DNA from: Limnomonas spitsbergensis
Taxonomy: Eukaryota; Chlorophyta; Chlorophyceae; Chlamydomonadales
Assembly (NCBI GenBank): GCA_037349105.1
Contig: JAYJMM010000015.1
Location: 1,054,001 to 1,118,000, forward strand
Direction: 5' to 3'
Length of the DNA: 64,000 nt
The position numbers and the translations under genes were made by a program. Shown here one piece after another: positions 1-12,400 of this stretch. How positions within the stretch are numbered: the stretch's first letter is position 1; the number at the start of each line of letters is the position of its first letter. The notes under the pieces were generated by a model. The model searched no databases, was not told the DNA's origin, and saw only the letters and a list, made by a program, of their open reading frames with translations.

Positions 1-475
1 AAGTCTTTTGTCCGAAGCGTGGCGCTCATGATGATCAGCTTCAGCGGGTGTACGGCATCGGGCGCCGCAGGGTTGTATCCGCTGCGTGCACGCTGCTGGT
101 CGAACATGCGGCGGCGTAGCGGTACGATGCGGGACAGCATGCCTGCAGTAAATGAGAGGACACGTTTGGGGTGTAGGGTTTGAGAACGAACGGACCGGGC
201 ACGACTGGGTCGTACTCGCTGCCGGCGCGCTTCTGGTCGAACATGCAGCGGCGGAGTGATATGATGCGGGGCAGTATGCCTGTGGGGTATGTGTTTAGGG
301 TTCAGGGCTTTGATTCGGGACAGCACACATGCAGTTCAAGGGGGGACATGTTTAGGGTGTGGGGTTTGAGAATGAACGGCACTGGGCGCCACCGGGTAGT
401 ACCCGCTGTGGGCGCGCTTCTGGTCGAACATGCGGCAGCGTAGCGGTACGATGCGGGGCAGCATGCCTGTAGGGT
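1..475 (-). repeat. Three tandem copies of the 5' end of the SAT-motif exon of DHX37
   Basis: The real exon begins at 142. Diverged copies of its first ~25-30 codons, each with its own acceptor, lie at about 186-282 and 372-470. All three encode a peptide like RIVPLRRRMFDQ. The two upstream copies run into GGGTGTAGGGTTT-type sequence instead of continuing to the SAT motif, so they are decayed pseudo-exons. Confidence 0.85.
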
Positions 476-3400
476 ATGGGTTTAGGGTTTAGGGCTTAAA
501 TGCGAGACAGTATGTCAGCAGATTTCAGGGAAGAAGCTGTTAGGGTTCTTATACTTGGATGCACAAGGTTTGAGGGTAGAGGGGTGAAATGAGCCGGCCA
601 TGGGGGACAGGCCTTGCTCTTTGCAGCCAGGACACTCCCAGCCCGAACCCTGAGATCCAGATCCAGCCAGATCTGCCCAGATCCACCCTAGATCCAGGAA
701 AACCTGGCTGGATCCAGGCAGGCTGCCCTGGATCACAGCTGCCTCTTGCTGCCCCTGCTTGTAGGCGAGCTGGTCGGGCCTTTCACACCAAGGCCCGATC
801 TCTGCATCGAACGTCCTCTCAGTCAAGTGAAGCATTGTTTTCACAACCGATAAGCCCTATGTTGAAAATCCTTTTATTTTCAAGCCGAATTGTGAGCCCC
901 CCTTCACACGCTGCTTAAGTATTTTAGCAGTATTCAGGGAGACGTGTCCAGACCCTAAACCATAGGCCCCTTGCTTGCCTTTCAACAGGTCCGTGTCGAG
1001 GGTTAAGGGTTTTTAGGGTTTCAGGATTCCCCGTAGATTTGAATTGCCTTCCCTTAAATGTATTTCATGCCTCCATCGGGCCCAATAGAAGACAAAATCT
1101 CCTGATTTCTGACTGAAACTGGCGTTGACAACCAAGAAATAGTATTTTATTGAATACCTCGCCCCGAGACAACGTCAATTGTGAGGGAAGGCAGTTTAAA
1201 TCTACTGTGAGGTTTTTGTCAGGTTGGAATAGTCCAAACCCTACACCCTAGGCACCTTGCTCACCTATCAACAGGTCGGTGTTGAGGGACCTCTCGTGGG
1301 CCTCGTCGATGATGATGGCGCTGTACCGCCTGACCAGGAAGTCCTCCTGCGGTACAGGAAGTGTGAACACGAAGAGGGATTGGCATGAGAAGCATCCCTC
1401 CTCCCTTCTCCCTCCTCTCTCCTCCTCCCTCTCTCCCTTCTCCTCCCTCTCTCCCTCCTCCCTCCTCCCTTGTACCTCCTCCCTTCTCCTCCTCCCCCCT
1501 CCCTCTCTCCCTCATACTCCCTCCTGCTCACTCCCCCATCCCTCCTCCTTCCTTCCTTAACCCTAAAAACATAACTGGACATCCCTCCTTAAACCCTTTG
1601 AGCATTTCCTTAACTGTACCTTCATCCTACCTGCACCTCCTCCCTCCTCCCTCCCTCCTCAAACCCTTGACCCTGTCTCCCTCTTTTCTCCCTTCCTCCT
1701 TCAACCACCCACCAGTTCATTCCGCCCTCCCCCTGCCTGCACCTCCAACCTCCTTTATCCCTCCCTTGTTTCTCTCTCAAACCCTTGACCCTGCATCCCT
1801 CCTTCATTCACCTACCAGCTCATCCCGCCCCTCACCCTACCTGCACCTCCTCCCTCCTTTCTCCCTACCTCCTCACTCCTTTCTCCCTACCTCCTCACTC
1901 CTTTCTCCCTTTACTCTGCCTCTCTCCTTTCTCCCTCCCTCCTGAAAAGCTTGGCCCGCCTCCCTCCTTCATTTACCCACCAGCTCAGCCAACCCCTCAC
2001 CCTACCTGCACCTCCCGCAACAGAATTCCATCCGTCATGAACTTGAGGGCAGTGGAGGTGCCCACCACACGGTCATAGCGGACCTGGTCAGCAGGGCATT
2101 CAGCACAACGTATTTCAGGGTGCTTCAGCTACAGTTCAGCTACGTTTAGAAATTGAGGGCACGGAGTTGCCCACCACCCGGCCATAGCAGATCTAGTCAA
2201 AGGAGTACGCAGTGGGTTATTCATGGGGGGGATCCTACTTGAGGGTTCAGGCTTCAGGGAGTTAAAGTAGGGTTCATAGCAGACCTGGACCACGGGGCAT
2301 ACAAGGGGGGGAATCCTACTGGAGGGCTTACAGTTTAGGGAAGTGGAGGTAGATTGATAGCAGACGTGAACCATCAGGTATTCAGCGGGGGATCCTACTT
2401 CAGGGTTTATATTTATGAGTGCACGAGGGTTTAAAACAATGGGTTTATGAGGGTTCAGATTTTCGGCAGGTGCACGCACATTGATAGCCGAACTGCTTAA
2501 TTAAGCTTTTCGGGTCAAAGAGTAAGTCCTAAAGCACACCAGGTGTCGGACTGTGTTGCCCAGCTCCTGCCCCAGATCCTCCACGACACACATGGCAGGG
2601 CTGACAGCGGTAGCGTCTAGTGTACAGAGTTAATACTGAAACCCTGCAACATGCGCACCAGGTATCGGACTGTGCTGCCCAGCTCCTGCCCCAAAACCTC
2701 CACGACACACATGGCAGGGCTGACAGCAGTAGCATCCAGGGTATAGAGTTTGTATTTATACCCTGCAACCAGCGCACCTGGTATCCAACCGTGTTGCCCA
2801 GCTCCTGCCCGAGCTCCTCGGCAACACGAGTGGCGGTGCTGACCGCAGCCACACGCCTTGGCTGAGTCACGCCCACTACGCCGCGTCGCTCCGGGAACTT
2901 GCTGCAGCCGTACCCGGCCTCCAGCAGGAATTGGGGCACCTGCGAAACCGGGAAAAGGAGAAAATGTGGAGGCAGCCCGGCCGCATCCCTCTCCAACAGC
3001 CCATTTCTGCCTCCAGCAAGGACTGGATCACCTGCTGAAAGGGAAAGGAAGGAAATGATGCGGTAGCAGTGCCATAGCCACTCCCTCCCCTCCGACGGCC
3101 ATAGCCTGCCTTCAACAGGAGCTGGGGCACCTGTGTAAAGAAAAAGAAGAAAAGCACGCAGCCAAGTTCTCATAAATAAATAAATAAATAAATAACGATA
3201 CACCCTGAGGCGTGGATTAAGGAAGCGACCCGTTCGGCCGTAGCACTAGGTGAGCTACCATAGCCAAGCTCCCACATCATCCTTCACAACGCTCGACATC
3301 GCTCATCACAAGACACACCTGCGTCGTCTTGCAGCATCCCGTCTCCCTACACTCGGCCCCGTTCCCGCCCGGCACCCGGCATTACACACCTGCGTCGTCT

Positions 3401-6400
3401 TCCCGCAGCCCGTCTCTCCGCACAACACCACGACGTCCGCAGCCGCCACCGCCTCCATGACCTCCTGCTCCATGCCGGTGATGGGCAGGCCCTCGCGCAC
3501 CGTCTCGATCGCTGCCGGCCGCACAAACACCACAGCGCGGGGCTTCTTGGCAGCTGAGGAGACGGACGGCCCAAGGGCGGTGGCGGCCGCGGTGGCCGCT
3601 GCCATGGCGGTGGACTTCTTGCGCGCCGCTTCGGACTCCTCGTCATTGTCTGCGGGTTGAGGTTTGAGGTTTGAGGTTTGAGGGTTGAGGGTTGAAGTTT
3701 GAGGGTTTGCGGGTTGAGGGTTTGCGGGTTGAGGGTTGAGGGTCGAAGTTTGAGGGTTTGAGGGTTTGCGGGTTGAGGGTTGAGGGTTGAGTGTTCAGGA
3801 TGAAGTGTTTCAGTTGAATGGGTCTATCAGTCTCAATGCGCCCATGCCAAGCATGGCTGAAATGTCAAGGCCGGTAGAGAGAACCTAAGGGAATGGGTAC
3901 CATTTGAGACTGAGAGTATGTTATACATTTGGTGACTGTGCTTAGGGTTAGGGGCTCAGGGTTTCTTGTGGCAACATGAGGATGACCATGAACAAGGGAG
4001 AGAAGAGATGCAGGACAAGTGGGAAAGGAAGGAAACAAATTGTCCAGAGCCTCCCTCAGTGGTTACTCAATTTTTCCATTCGCCAATCGTTAGTCGACTT
4101 ATTTTAGTGGGGGACCAACCAGTGGCAATCTTAAGCGCGCTCAAGGATGCACTGAAGGTGAGAGGACGCTGGACAGGCTCCAGTCTGTGGGTCACTGCAT
4201 TACTGTCTAATATACGGTGCTATAGCTACAATTAACCTACAATTAAGCTACAAAACGGCAGAAGGCTATGGGGTCCTGGTATAGCAAGACATGCTGTGTG
4301 GGTCGGTGGCTGTAGTTTGCTTCAGGCCTGGTCCCCATCCGCTCAGTGGTGTCTGGACAGCAGCCCATCTGGACAACAGCTCGTCTGGATAGAAGCCTGT
4401 CTGGAAAGCAGCCTGTCTGGACAGAAGCCCGTCTGGACAGAAGCCCGTCTGGACAGAAGCCCGTCTGGACAGAAGCCCGTCTGGACAGAAGCCCGTCTGG
4501 ACAGAGGCCTGTCTGGACAGAAGCCCGTCTGGACAAAAGCCCGTCTGGACAGCAGCCCGTCTGGCCAGCAGCCCGTCTGGCCAGCAGCCCGTCTGCACAG
4601 CAGCCCATCTGGACAGCAGCCTGAATGGACAGAAGCCAGTCTGGACAGAAGCCCGTCTGGACAGAAGCCCGTATGGACAGCAGCCCGTCTGGCCAGCAGC
4701 CCGTCTGGCCAGCAGCCCGTCTGGACAGCAGCCCGTCTGGACAGCAGCCCGTCTGGACAGCAGCCCGTCTGGACAGAAGCCCGTCTGGACAGAAGCCCGT
4801 CTGGACAGAAGCCCGTCTGGACAGAAGCCCGTCTGGACAGAAGCCCGTCTGGATAAAAGCCCGTCTGGACAGAAGCCCGTCTGGACAGAAGCCTGTCTGG
4901 ACAGAAGCCCGTCTGGACAGCAGCCCGTCTGGACAGAAGCCCGTCTGGACAGAAGCCCGTCTGGACAGAAGCCCGTCTGGACGGCAGCCCGTCTGGACAG
5001 AAGCCCGTCTGGACAGAAGCCCGTCTGGACAGAAGCCCGTCTGGACAGAAGCCCGTCTGGACAGAAGCCCGTCTGGACAGAAGCCCGTCTGGACAGAAGC
5101 CTGTCTGGACAGAAGCCCGTCTGGACAGAAGCCCGTCTGGACAGCAGCCCGTCTGGACAGAAGCCCGTCTGGACAGAAGCCCGTCTGGACAGCAGCCCGT
5201 CTGGACAGCAGCCCGTCTGGACAGCAGCCCGTCTGGACAGCAGCCTGTCTGGACAGCAGCCTGTCTGCAGGTGGGGTCTGATGCGCACTGAACAGGTACT
5301 GGGCTGTATTGATGGCTGTGATGTTGTCACAGCATGTTGGCCAGTAAGCCAGCAAGCTTGCTCATACACCATCTCATGTTTTCTTGTTTGCGGCCTTGCT
5401 GAGCCTCTCACTTATCAGTCTAGGCCCAGCTTTCTTTACGCATGGCCCGAAGAGGTAACGTCATGAACTTATTAGCTAGCTGAATGTCAAAGCCCTCTGA
5501 GGTAAGCCTGGAACGGGATGTTTTCTTTCTGCACTGAGCACATCAAAACTATGGACTGTATTAGTTCTGGCAGCAATACAAGCTGCAGCAATACAAGTTG
5601 CGGCAATACAAAATGTTCAGTATTATCGAAGCCATCCAGCTTCTGCACTGATGACTGGGCACATGGGATGACACTTCTGATTGCTCAGGAATTTCATTTC
5701 GCTGCCATGTTCGTTTCCCCTTAATGTCGCTGCCTCTTGTGATTTCCAATTTGCCGCATCCCCCCCCCCCCCCCACCCCCCCCCTCAGGAGGAAATTGCT
5801 GCCCTGATACGCCATCTGCCTGAAGAGCACCAGAGCAGCCCTCTCCACAGGCCCCCAACACTTTCTGCTTCGGGTGCTTCAGCTTGAGACTTGAGTCGAG
5901 TGCCCAGACCAGTTTTCAGGCACATGTCCTATGTATTTCAAGTGTGATGCTGCGCTGGACTGTGACAACAAAATCTGCAATTTCTCCGCTGCGATTCAGC
6001 TATGTCTTGTCCTGCCACAGGGGGAACCTCGCACATCAAGGCCTGCTGCTTGGGCAGCCGGCTGTGGGCCAGGCAAGGGTTCGTCCCCATCGGCACAGGG
6101 GTGGCGGCACAGTGGCCTGACCAAGGTGGCTTGAGGCGCACTAAAATGATCTCCCACGCCAGTGTTTCACATGTTTCTAATCAGCAAGCAAAACAACCGA
6201 AGCATGTAATGCCGGCGAACTACCAAAACAGGCAAAGGGAAGGGGATGCTATGGCTGGCCTGCTGCAGATGCTACTCTGTCTAACTCTTGTAGTCCGCTC
6301 TTATTTCGCGCATCGCAGTATCCCCTGGTATTATTCCCTCGTGCGTTGGATTCTTCTTGGACGGTTGCCACTTTTCAAAAACTAACGTTCGGGTCGCCTT

Positions 6401-9400
6401 CGCTCACAGCTGCAGCCCGGCTTCTTAACAGTTGCTGTCCACATGTCCACGCCATATCACATTTTCTTTGGATAGATCACGAGTGTTGAAAAGGTAGACG
6501 TTGCACTCGATCGCGATCGTTACAAGATGCCATCACTACAGCGATTCTTTACCAAATGACAAATTAGCAATGCTTGCCGCATAATTTTTTTAATAATATG
6601 GCTGTCAAAGCTGCGACGACGATGTCGCCCGCAGGCATCATGATGCTGACGCTGCTGCTTGGCATATTCGCTTACCTCGCATCCGCACAAGCGAAAGTGT
6701 TCGAGCTGCCCGCCCTGGACTACCCCTATGACGGCCTCGAGCCGACCATAGACACCCAAACGATGATCTTCCACCATGACACGCACCACAACGGCTACGT
6801 CAACAACCTCAACAACCTGATCAATTCCGTCCCCGACAACGAGGCGATGCAAGTGCTCACGCTGACACACCTCGTCAAGCAAGTCGGCACCGGAAAGCTG
6901 AACCTCACGACTGATCAAGAGATCACGCTCCGCAACAACGGAGGAGGCGCCTATAACCATGCGATGTTCTGGCGCGTCATGGCACCCAACGGCACCAATG
7001 CCACCGACCTCCCCAGCAATTCATCTTCGCTAGCCATCGCCCTGGAGAAGGACTTCGGCAGCCCAGAAGCTATGATGCAAAACTTCTCGACAGCGGCTGC
7101 CACACGTTTCGGCAGCGGCTGGGCCTGGCTGGTTTACGACACCGCCACCAACATGACCTCGGTCATGTCAACAGCCAATCAGGACAACCCACTCATGTCC
7201 ACTGTGGTTGGCTCCGAGACCCTGGTCCCCCTGCTGTGCATAGATGTCTGGGAGCACGCATACTACCTCAAGAACGGACCCAAGAGGACCACCTACATCC
7301 ACAACTGGTGGAACGTGGTCAACTGGCGCCAAGTGGAGCTCAACTTTGAGGCTGCAAAGTCTGGCAGGGTCGCTCCCATGATCGGAGCAGCCGCCAACGT
7401 CCGCGTTTAAGTGCTAAGCTGACAGGGTTCTTAGGCTTTGAAGTTGGCATAGGTTCCTAGGCTTAAAGTTGGCATCCATTTCCTTACAGCTGCTGCTGCC
7501 AACAGGTTTACCCTAGGGGCCTTTAATTGCTGTGTAGACGGGTCATAACAAGGTTCCTTGGCTCTGAAGATGGCACGGGCTTATCCACGTCCTTGGAGAT
7601 GCCGCAGATTCATTACTGACTTTATGACATTTGTTATGGATGAATACGATATGCTTGAAGCAGAGGCTTGAAGGGTGTTTGACGCAGTCCTTCGCTGCCC
7701 TATGAACCTTACAGAACCTGAAAGTATTAATCTGTCTAGGCCGAAGAGCCCTGCTCCATTTTGTGTGCTGGGATTCATTCTTATGCCCCTGGTTGCCTCC
7801 CCACTTTGCCTGTCCTTGTTAATTACACCCAGCTTAGTTGACAGAGCATTCTTCTAGCTTACTCCAACTTTCTTTAGTTAGCTGGTCAGTTTTGCCGGAA
7901 AAAAGGCTGTTGGGCGTAAATTGATGTGTTGGGAGTGTTGATTGTAACAAACACTGCAGCTGCACACCTCAAAACAGGGTCTTCGTGGGTGCCTGAGTCT
8001 ATGCTGTGATTGCAAAATAATTGTGCAACAAATAAATAAATATAGCTAAGCCCCGCAGGGGCGTGAGGGTCAAGGAAACAGTGCGGCATGGGCCTAGGCT
8101 GTGTCCGCTCCGTTACCATTGTGCACCAACATCAGCATTGTAGCATTGGTCAAGCTACATCCTGCCCACACGGAGATATAAGCGTTGAAGCCATGCTACG
8201 GCTCTTGAGCTCCCAAGGAGCAGGTTTATGCTCAGCAACAGCCCACCATCACCAAAGACACTGAACTGCAGTCCCTTAACAGGTGCCCACGCAGCCCAGC
8301 CTTTATGAGCAGGGCCCAGAGGTGTAACGCTGTTGACAAGCATAAGACGCGCGTTGGCTTAGCAAACGCCAATCGGCACCAAGGTTACAGGCTTTTGATT
8401 AGCAAAAGCCTGTTGCTTAGGTGTAGATCGACATACGCCTGTCAGCAAAAGCCCATTTACACCAAGGCAACAACCCTCTTCCCTTAAGTTTCTTTTCTTT
8501 CTCCCATAGGGACAGTTGGGCGCCCTCCTGGCCGAGCCTTTTGTAGCAGGGCCCAGAGGTGTAATGTCATTGACCAAGGCAACAGGCTTTTTCTGTGCAA
8601 AAGCCCCATCAAACAGCGCAGCTCTAATCATCAATTCAGAAAGTTCCCGGAAAGGTCCTTTCTTTCCTCTTGTGCCTTCCCCTTTGACTGTCCTAGCTGA
8701 CTTTTTGTTTGCCGACGTGGCCGAGCTTCATTTCAGCATGGCCCAGAGGTGTAACATCATTGACCAATTCAGAGAGGTCAGGTGAACGGTCTGGAAAGCC
8801 TTGAGTCCTAGCTCAGCCCACCCCTGCCTGTTGCTCCTGACCAATGGTGCTTACTTCAGGATTTCTTCAGATACAGCCCAGCCTACGGCCGGCAGGGCTT
8901 GGTGCTGCAAGCCCTGCTGCTTGAACTAACGACAGAAGCAGGTCCAGGTGTCGTCCCCATCTCCTATCGGGTGGCTATCAGCAACTCCCATAAGGTGCTC
9001 TGGTGCGCTACCAAAACAAAACTTCTGTGCATAGCTCCTTACCCTGGCGGCTGAAAGTATGGTCTAAACTTATCTGCAGCCAGCGTACATGATCAACCCA
9101 GGGAGCGGGGATGGGCAGGTCCTCCGAACGGTGCTAGAGATTTCTTCGAGTTGTACCGGGGTAGGCTTGGGTGGGATGCCCTGGCTTTTGTGGAAGACGT
9201 GGTAGATATCGTTGAGGAGTAGAAGTTTTCAGAGGCTGGAACTTCCTTCCTTTTTCCCAGCCTTTCGTCTTTCCCTTCACTTCATCTCCCACTTTCCAAC
9301 ATTTTTTTCTTGCCCCCTTGTGTTTGTTTCGTTCTTTCCTCTCAACCCTTTAGTTGGACACCCATGTGGCCGAGCCATTTTGAGCAGGGCCCAGAGGTGT

Positions 9401-12400
9401 CACGTCCTTGACTTATCTGCAGCCGGCAATCCCCAATTTCAATCACAACCTATGAGCTTCAGCAATTTAAAATCTGAGCACTAAACCCTTTGGTAACAAA
9501 CCCTAATTACTGAACCCTGGGTCGACAAAACCTAATTTCTTATCCCTGCGGCAATACAAACCCTACCTGCTTAACCCTACGACAACAAACCCCATCTGCT
9601 GAACCTTAGCCTGACAAACCCTAATTGCTGGACCCTAGGATGATAGACTGATGTATTGCCAAGCTCACGGATGCTGCACCCTTATCACCTCAAGTCCCCC
9701 CTTTTCCTTTATCCCTGCCCCTTTTAGTAAGGCGCCCACTCGGTCGAGCCTTTTTGAGCAGGGCTCAGAGGTGTAACGTCATTGCCCTCATCACCGTACC
9801 CCTAGACCTAAACCCTCAAGGCTCACCGTCAAAGCCGTGCTCCCTCTTGAGTCTGCGGGACTCCTCCCTGGCAGCAGCCATCACAGCCTTCTTGGCAGCA
9901 GCACGCGCCTGCTCCAGGAACACCAACACAACCACGTGACAGTGAGCAGCAGGCAAGTGAGCGGCAGGCAAGTGAGCAGCAGGAAGTGAGCAGCAGGCAA
10001 GTGAGCGGCAGGCAAGTGAGCGGCAGGCAAGTGAGCGGCAGGCAAGAGAGCGGCAGGCAAGTGAGCGGCAGGGAAGTGAGCGGCAGGCAAGTGAGCGGCA
10101 GGCAAGTGAGCGGCAGGCAAGTGAGCGGCAGGCAAGTGAGCGGCAGGCAAGTGCCCAATGCAACAACACCGAAATATGAGGCAGTATAAGATATTGAAAT
10201 GAGTAGATTTTGCACACTTCGGTTATCGTTTGCATGCCTCATCTAAATTGGGGCGATGCGAGATATTGAAACGAGTCATTTTAGCATATGCCAGCTTAAA
10301 TCAGCCACATTCTGGCTGCAGGGGCCGGGTACAGCAACCTCCGCCTGCTTGGCCGCCAGCAGTAGGCCGGTCAAGGTTCCATCCCCATCGGCCAAGTCTC
10401 AGCCGTCCGGCGGCCGCCCAAAGGTGGCCTGGTGCTCCCTTAACATAGACCTGTGCCTGCCAGGGGCCGAAAGGCATGCCCCTTTCATTCACTATATGCG
10501 GATGTGGCTTCAGCCCAGGCTGCGCTGTTTCCTGAACCCTCATGCCTCCCACAGGGCGTAGCTTTCTTTCTTTCCTCTGACCCTGCCCTCTTCATGGCTC
10601 AGCAGCGACCCACCTCCACCTCCGCCTGAGTCTCTATCTTCAAGCCCGCCTCCTCCTCATCCCCTGCCATCTCTTCGTCAGAGCTGCCGCCACCACCCTG
10701 CGCGCCCTCCGCCTCCTTACCAGCCCCAGAGGCAGGGGCTGACCCAGCTGCAGCCGACGGCTGCCCTGCCGGCTCCTCCTGGTCAGGAGAGTAAGGGTTT
10801 AGGGTTTAGGGTGCAGTGCCGCCCTGCCGGCTCCTCCTGGTCAGGGGAGTAAGGGTGTAGGGTTTGGGTTTTAGGGTGCAGTGCTGCCTTCCCGGCTCCT
10901 CCTGGTCAGGAGGGTTTAGGGTTTAGAGTTTAGAGTTCAGGGACGCCCCGCTGGATCCTTATGGTCAAGGGATAAAAGGGATGAAACGATCAGACAAGCA
11001 CGCTACGAACTACGAAGTGGAGCAGAGGCTGCAGTATGGACAGCTATACATAAGCAAATAACATTACCCGGAATAAGGAACCGCCCTGAATACTAATACC
11101 CGGAATAAGGAACTGCCCGAAATAATAATACCCGGAATAAGCAAATAATAATACCCGGAATAAGGAACCACCCGTTCGGCTGCAGCACTAGGTGAGCTAC
11201 CGTGTAACAAGCAGATTAAAGAAGAGCCATCAGCATGGATATTTCTACGCCACAGAAAGCCAAGCACAGAAACAGGTAGGTTGTCCAGTTCTTTCAAAGA
11301 TAACAGGACCAGCGCTTGCAGATGTCACCAGTACCTTAAACCCTGAACCCTAAAACCCTTCTTAAAAGATGACAGGACCAACACTTGCAGGTGTCATCAG
11401 TAAACCCTCGGAACCATAAGAACGGCTGCAACTGCGGGCTGACCCAGGATTTTGCCATTCCGTATCATATTCCAGTACAACACAGGTCCCCCCCCCCCAA
11501 CATTCTGTGGGAAACCCCGCAGCTACAAAAAACCCAAAGAGGCGCAAATAACTATCATGAATCCATACCAAATGCTGTATTTTCGATGCAAAAAAATGAG
11601 ACAGCGGCCAGAATTTCGCAGGAAGCACGAGGAAATTTCACAACACTGGTCATCACTGCACATAAATGGTAGGTGACAAAAGGATGACCCGGTCAGCAAG
11701 GAGTAGTCGGATGGAGTGCTAGCCGTGCTTTTCAGGTGAGTGTGGGAGCGGAGAGCGGAAAGTGGGAGGTGGTGTGATACCGGGTCAGCTTAACAGGCAG
11801 AATGACACGGTCAGCAAGATAATTTATACCACTCGCCATCACTACACATAACAGCCATGCCCACCTCACTGCTGTCGCTGTCCCCGCTGCTGTCCCCGCT
11901 CCCGCTCCCGACCGCCTTGCGCTCCTTAAGCAGCTCCGAACCCGCATCCAGCTGCATGCCGGCCCTCTGCATCCGGATCTCGCGCCGCAGCCGTTGCCGC
12001 TTGGTCTCCTTGGCGCCCTTCATGTGCACCGGCCTCATCAGCGCTAGCGCCTCATCAGGCAGGCTAGTTGAGGCTAGCGAAGAGAGGACCTGTTATGGTT
12101 AGGGATTGAGGCACAGGGTTAAGGCTCGCCTGTTCTAAGGCGCATGTGCCGCACGACCGCCAGCGCCTCGTCAGGCGAGCTGCTAGAGGCTAACAAAGAG
12201 AGGACCTGCAATGCTTGGGGATCAAGGCACAGGGTTAAGGCTCCCCTTATTAGGGCGAGTGTACCGCATGAGCGCCAGCGCCTCGTCAGGCAGGCTGCTG
12301 GACGTTAAGGAAGCGCAGACATGCAGGGCTTAGGGCAAGGTTTTGGGTATTGAAGCCCCCCGATCTCAACCCTTGCCCCTCCTTGCTCCCTCACCTGCCC

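Noticed and set aside
1385..1945. 186-codon Ser/Pro-rich plus-strand ORF
   Set aside because: A consequence of the CCTCC tract in a DHX37 intron.
4243..5411. 370- and 381-codon minus-strand ORFs with CPDGLLSRRA repeats
   Set aside because: Translation of a 16-bp minisatellite within an intron.
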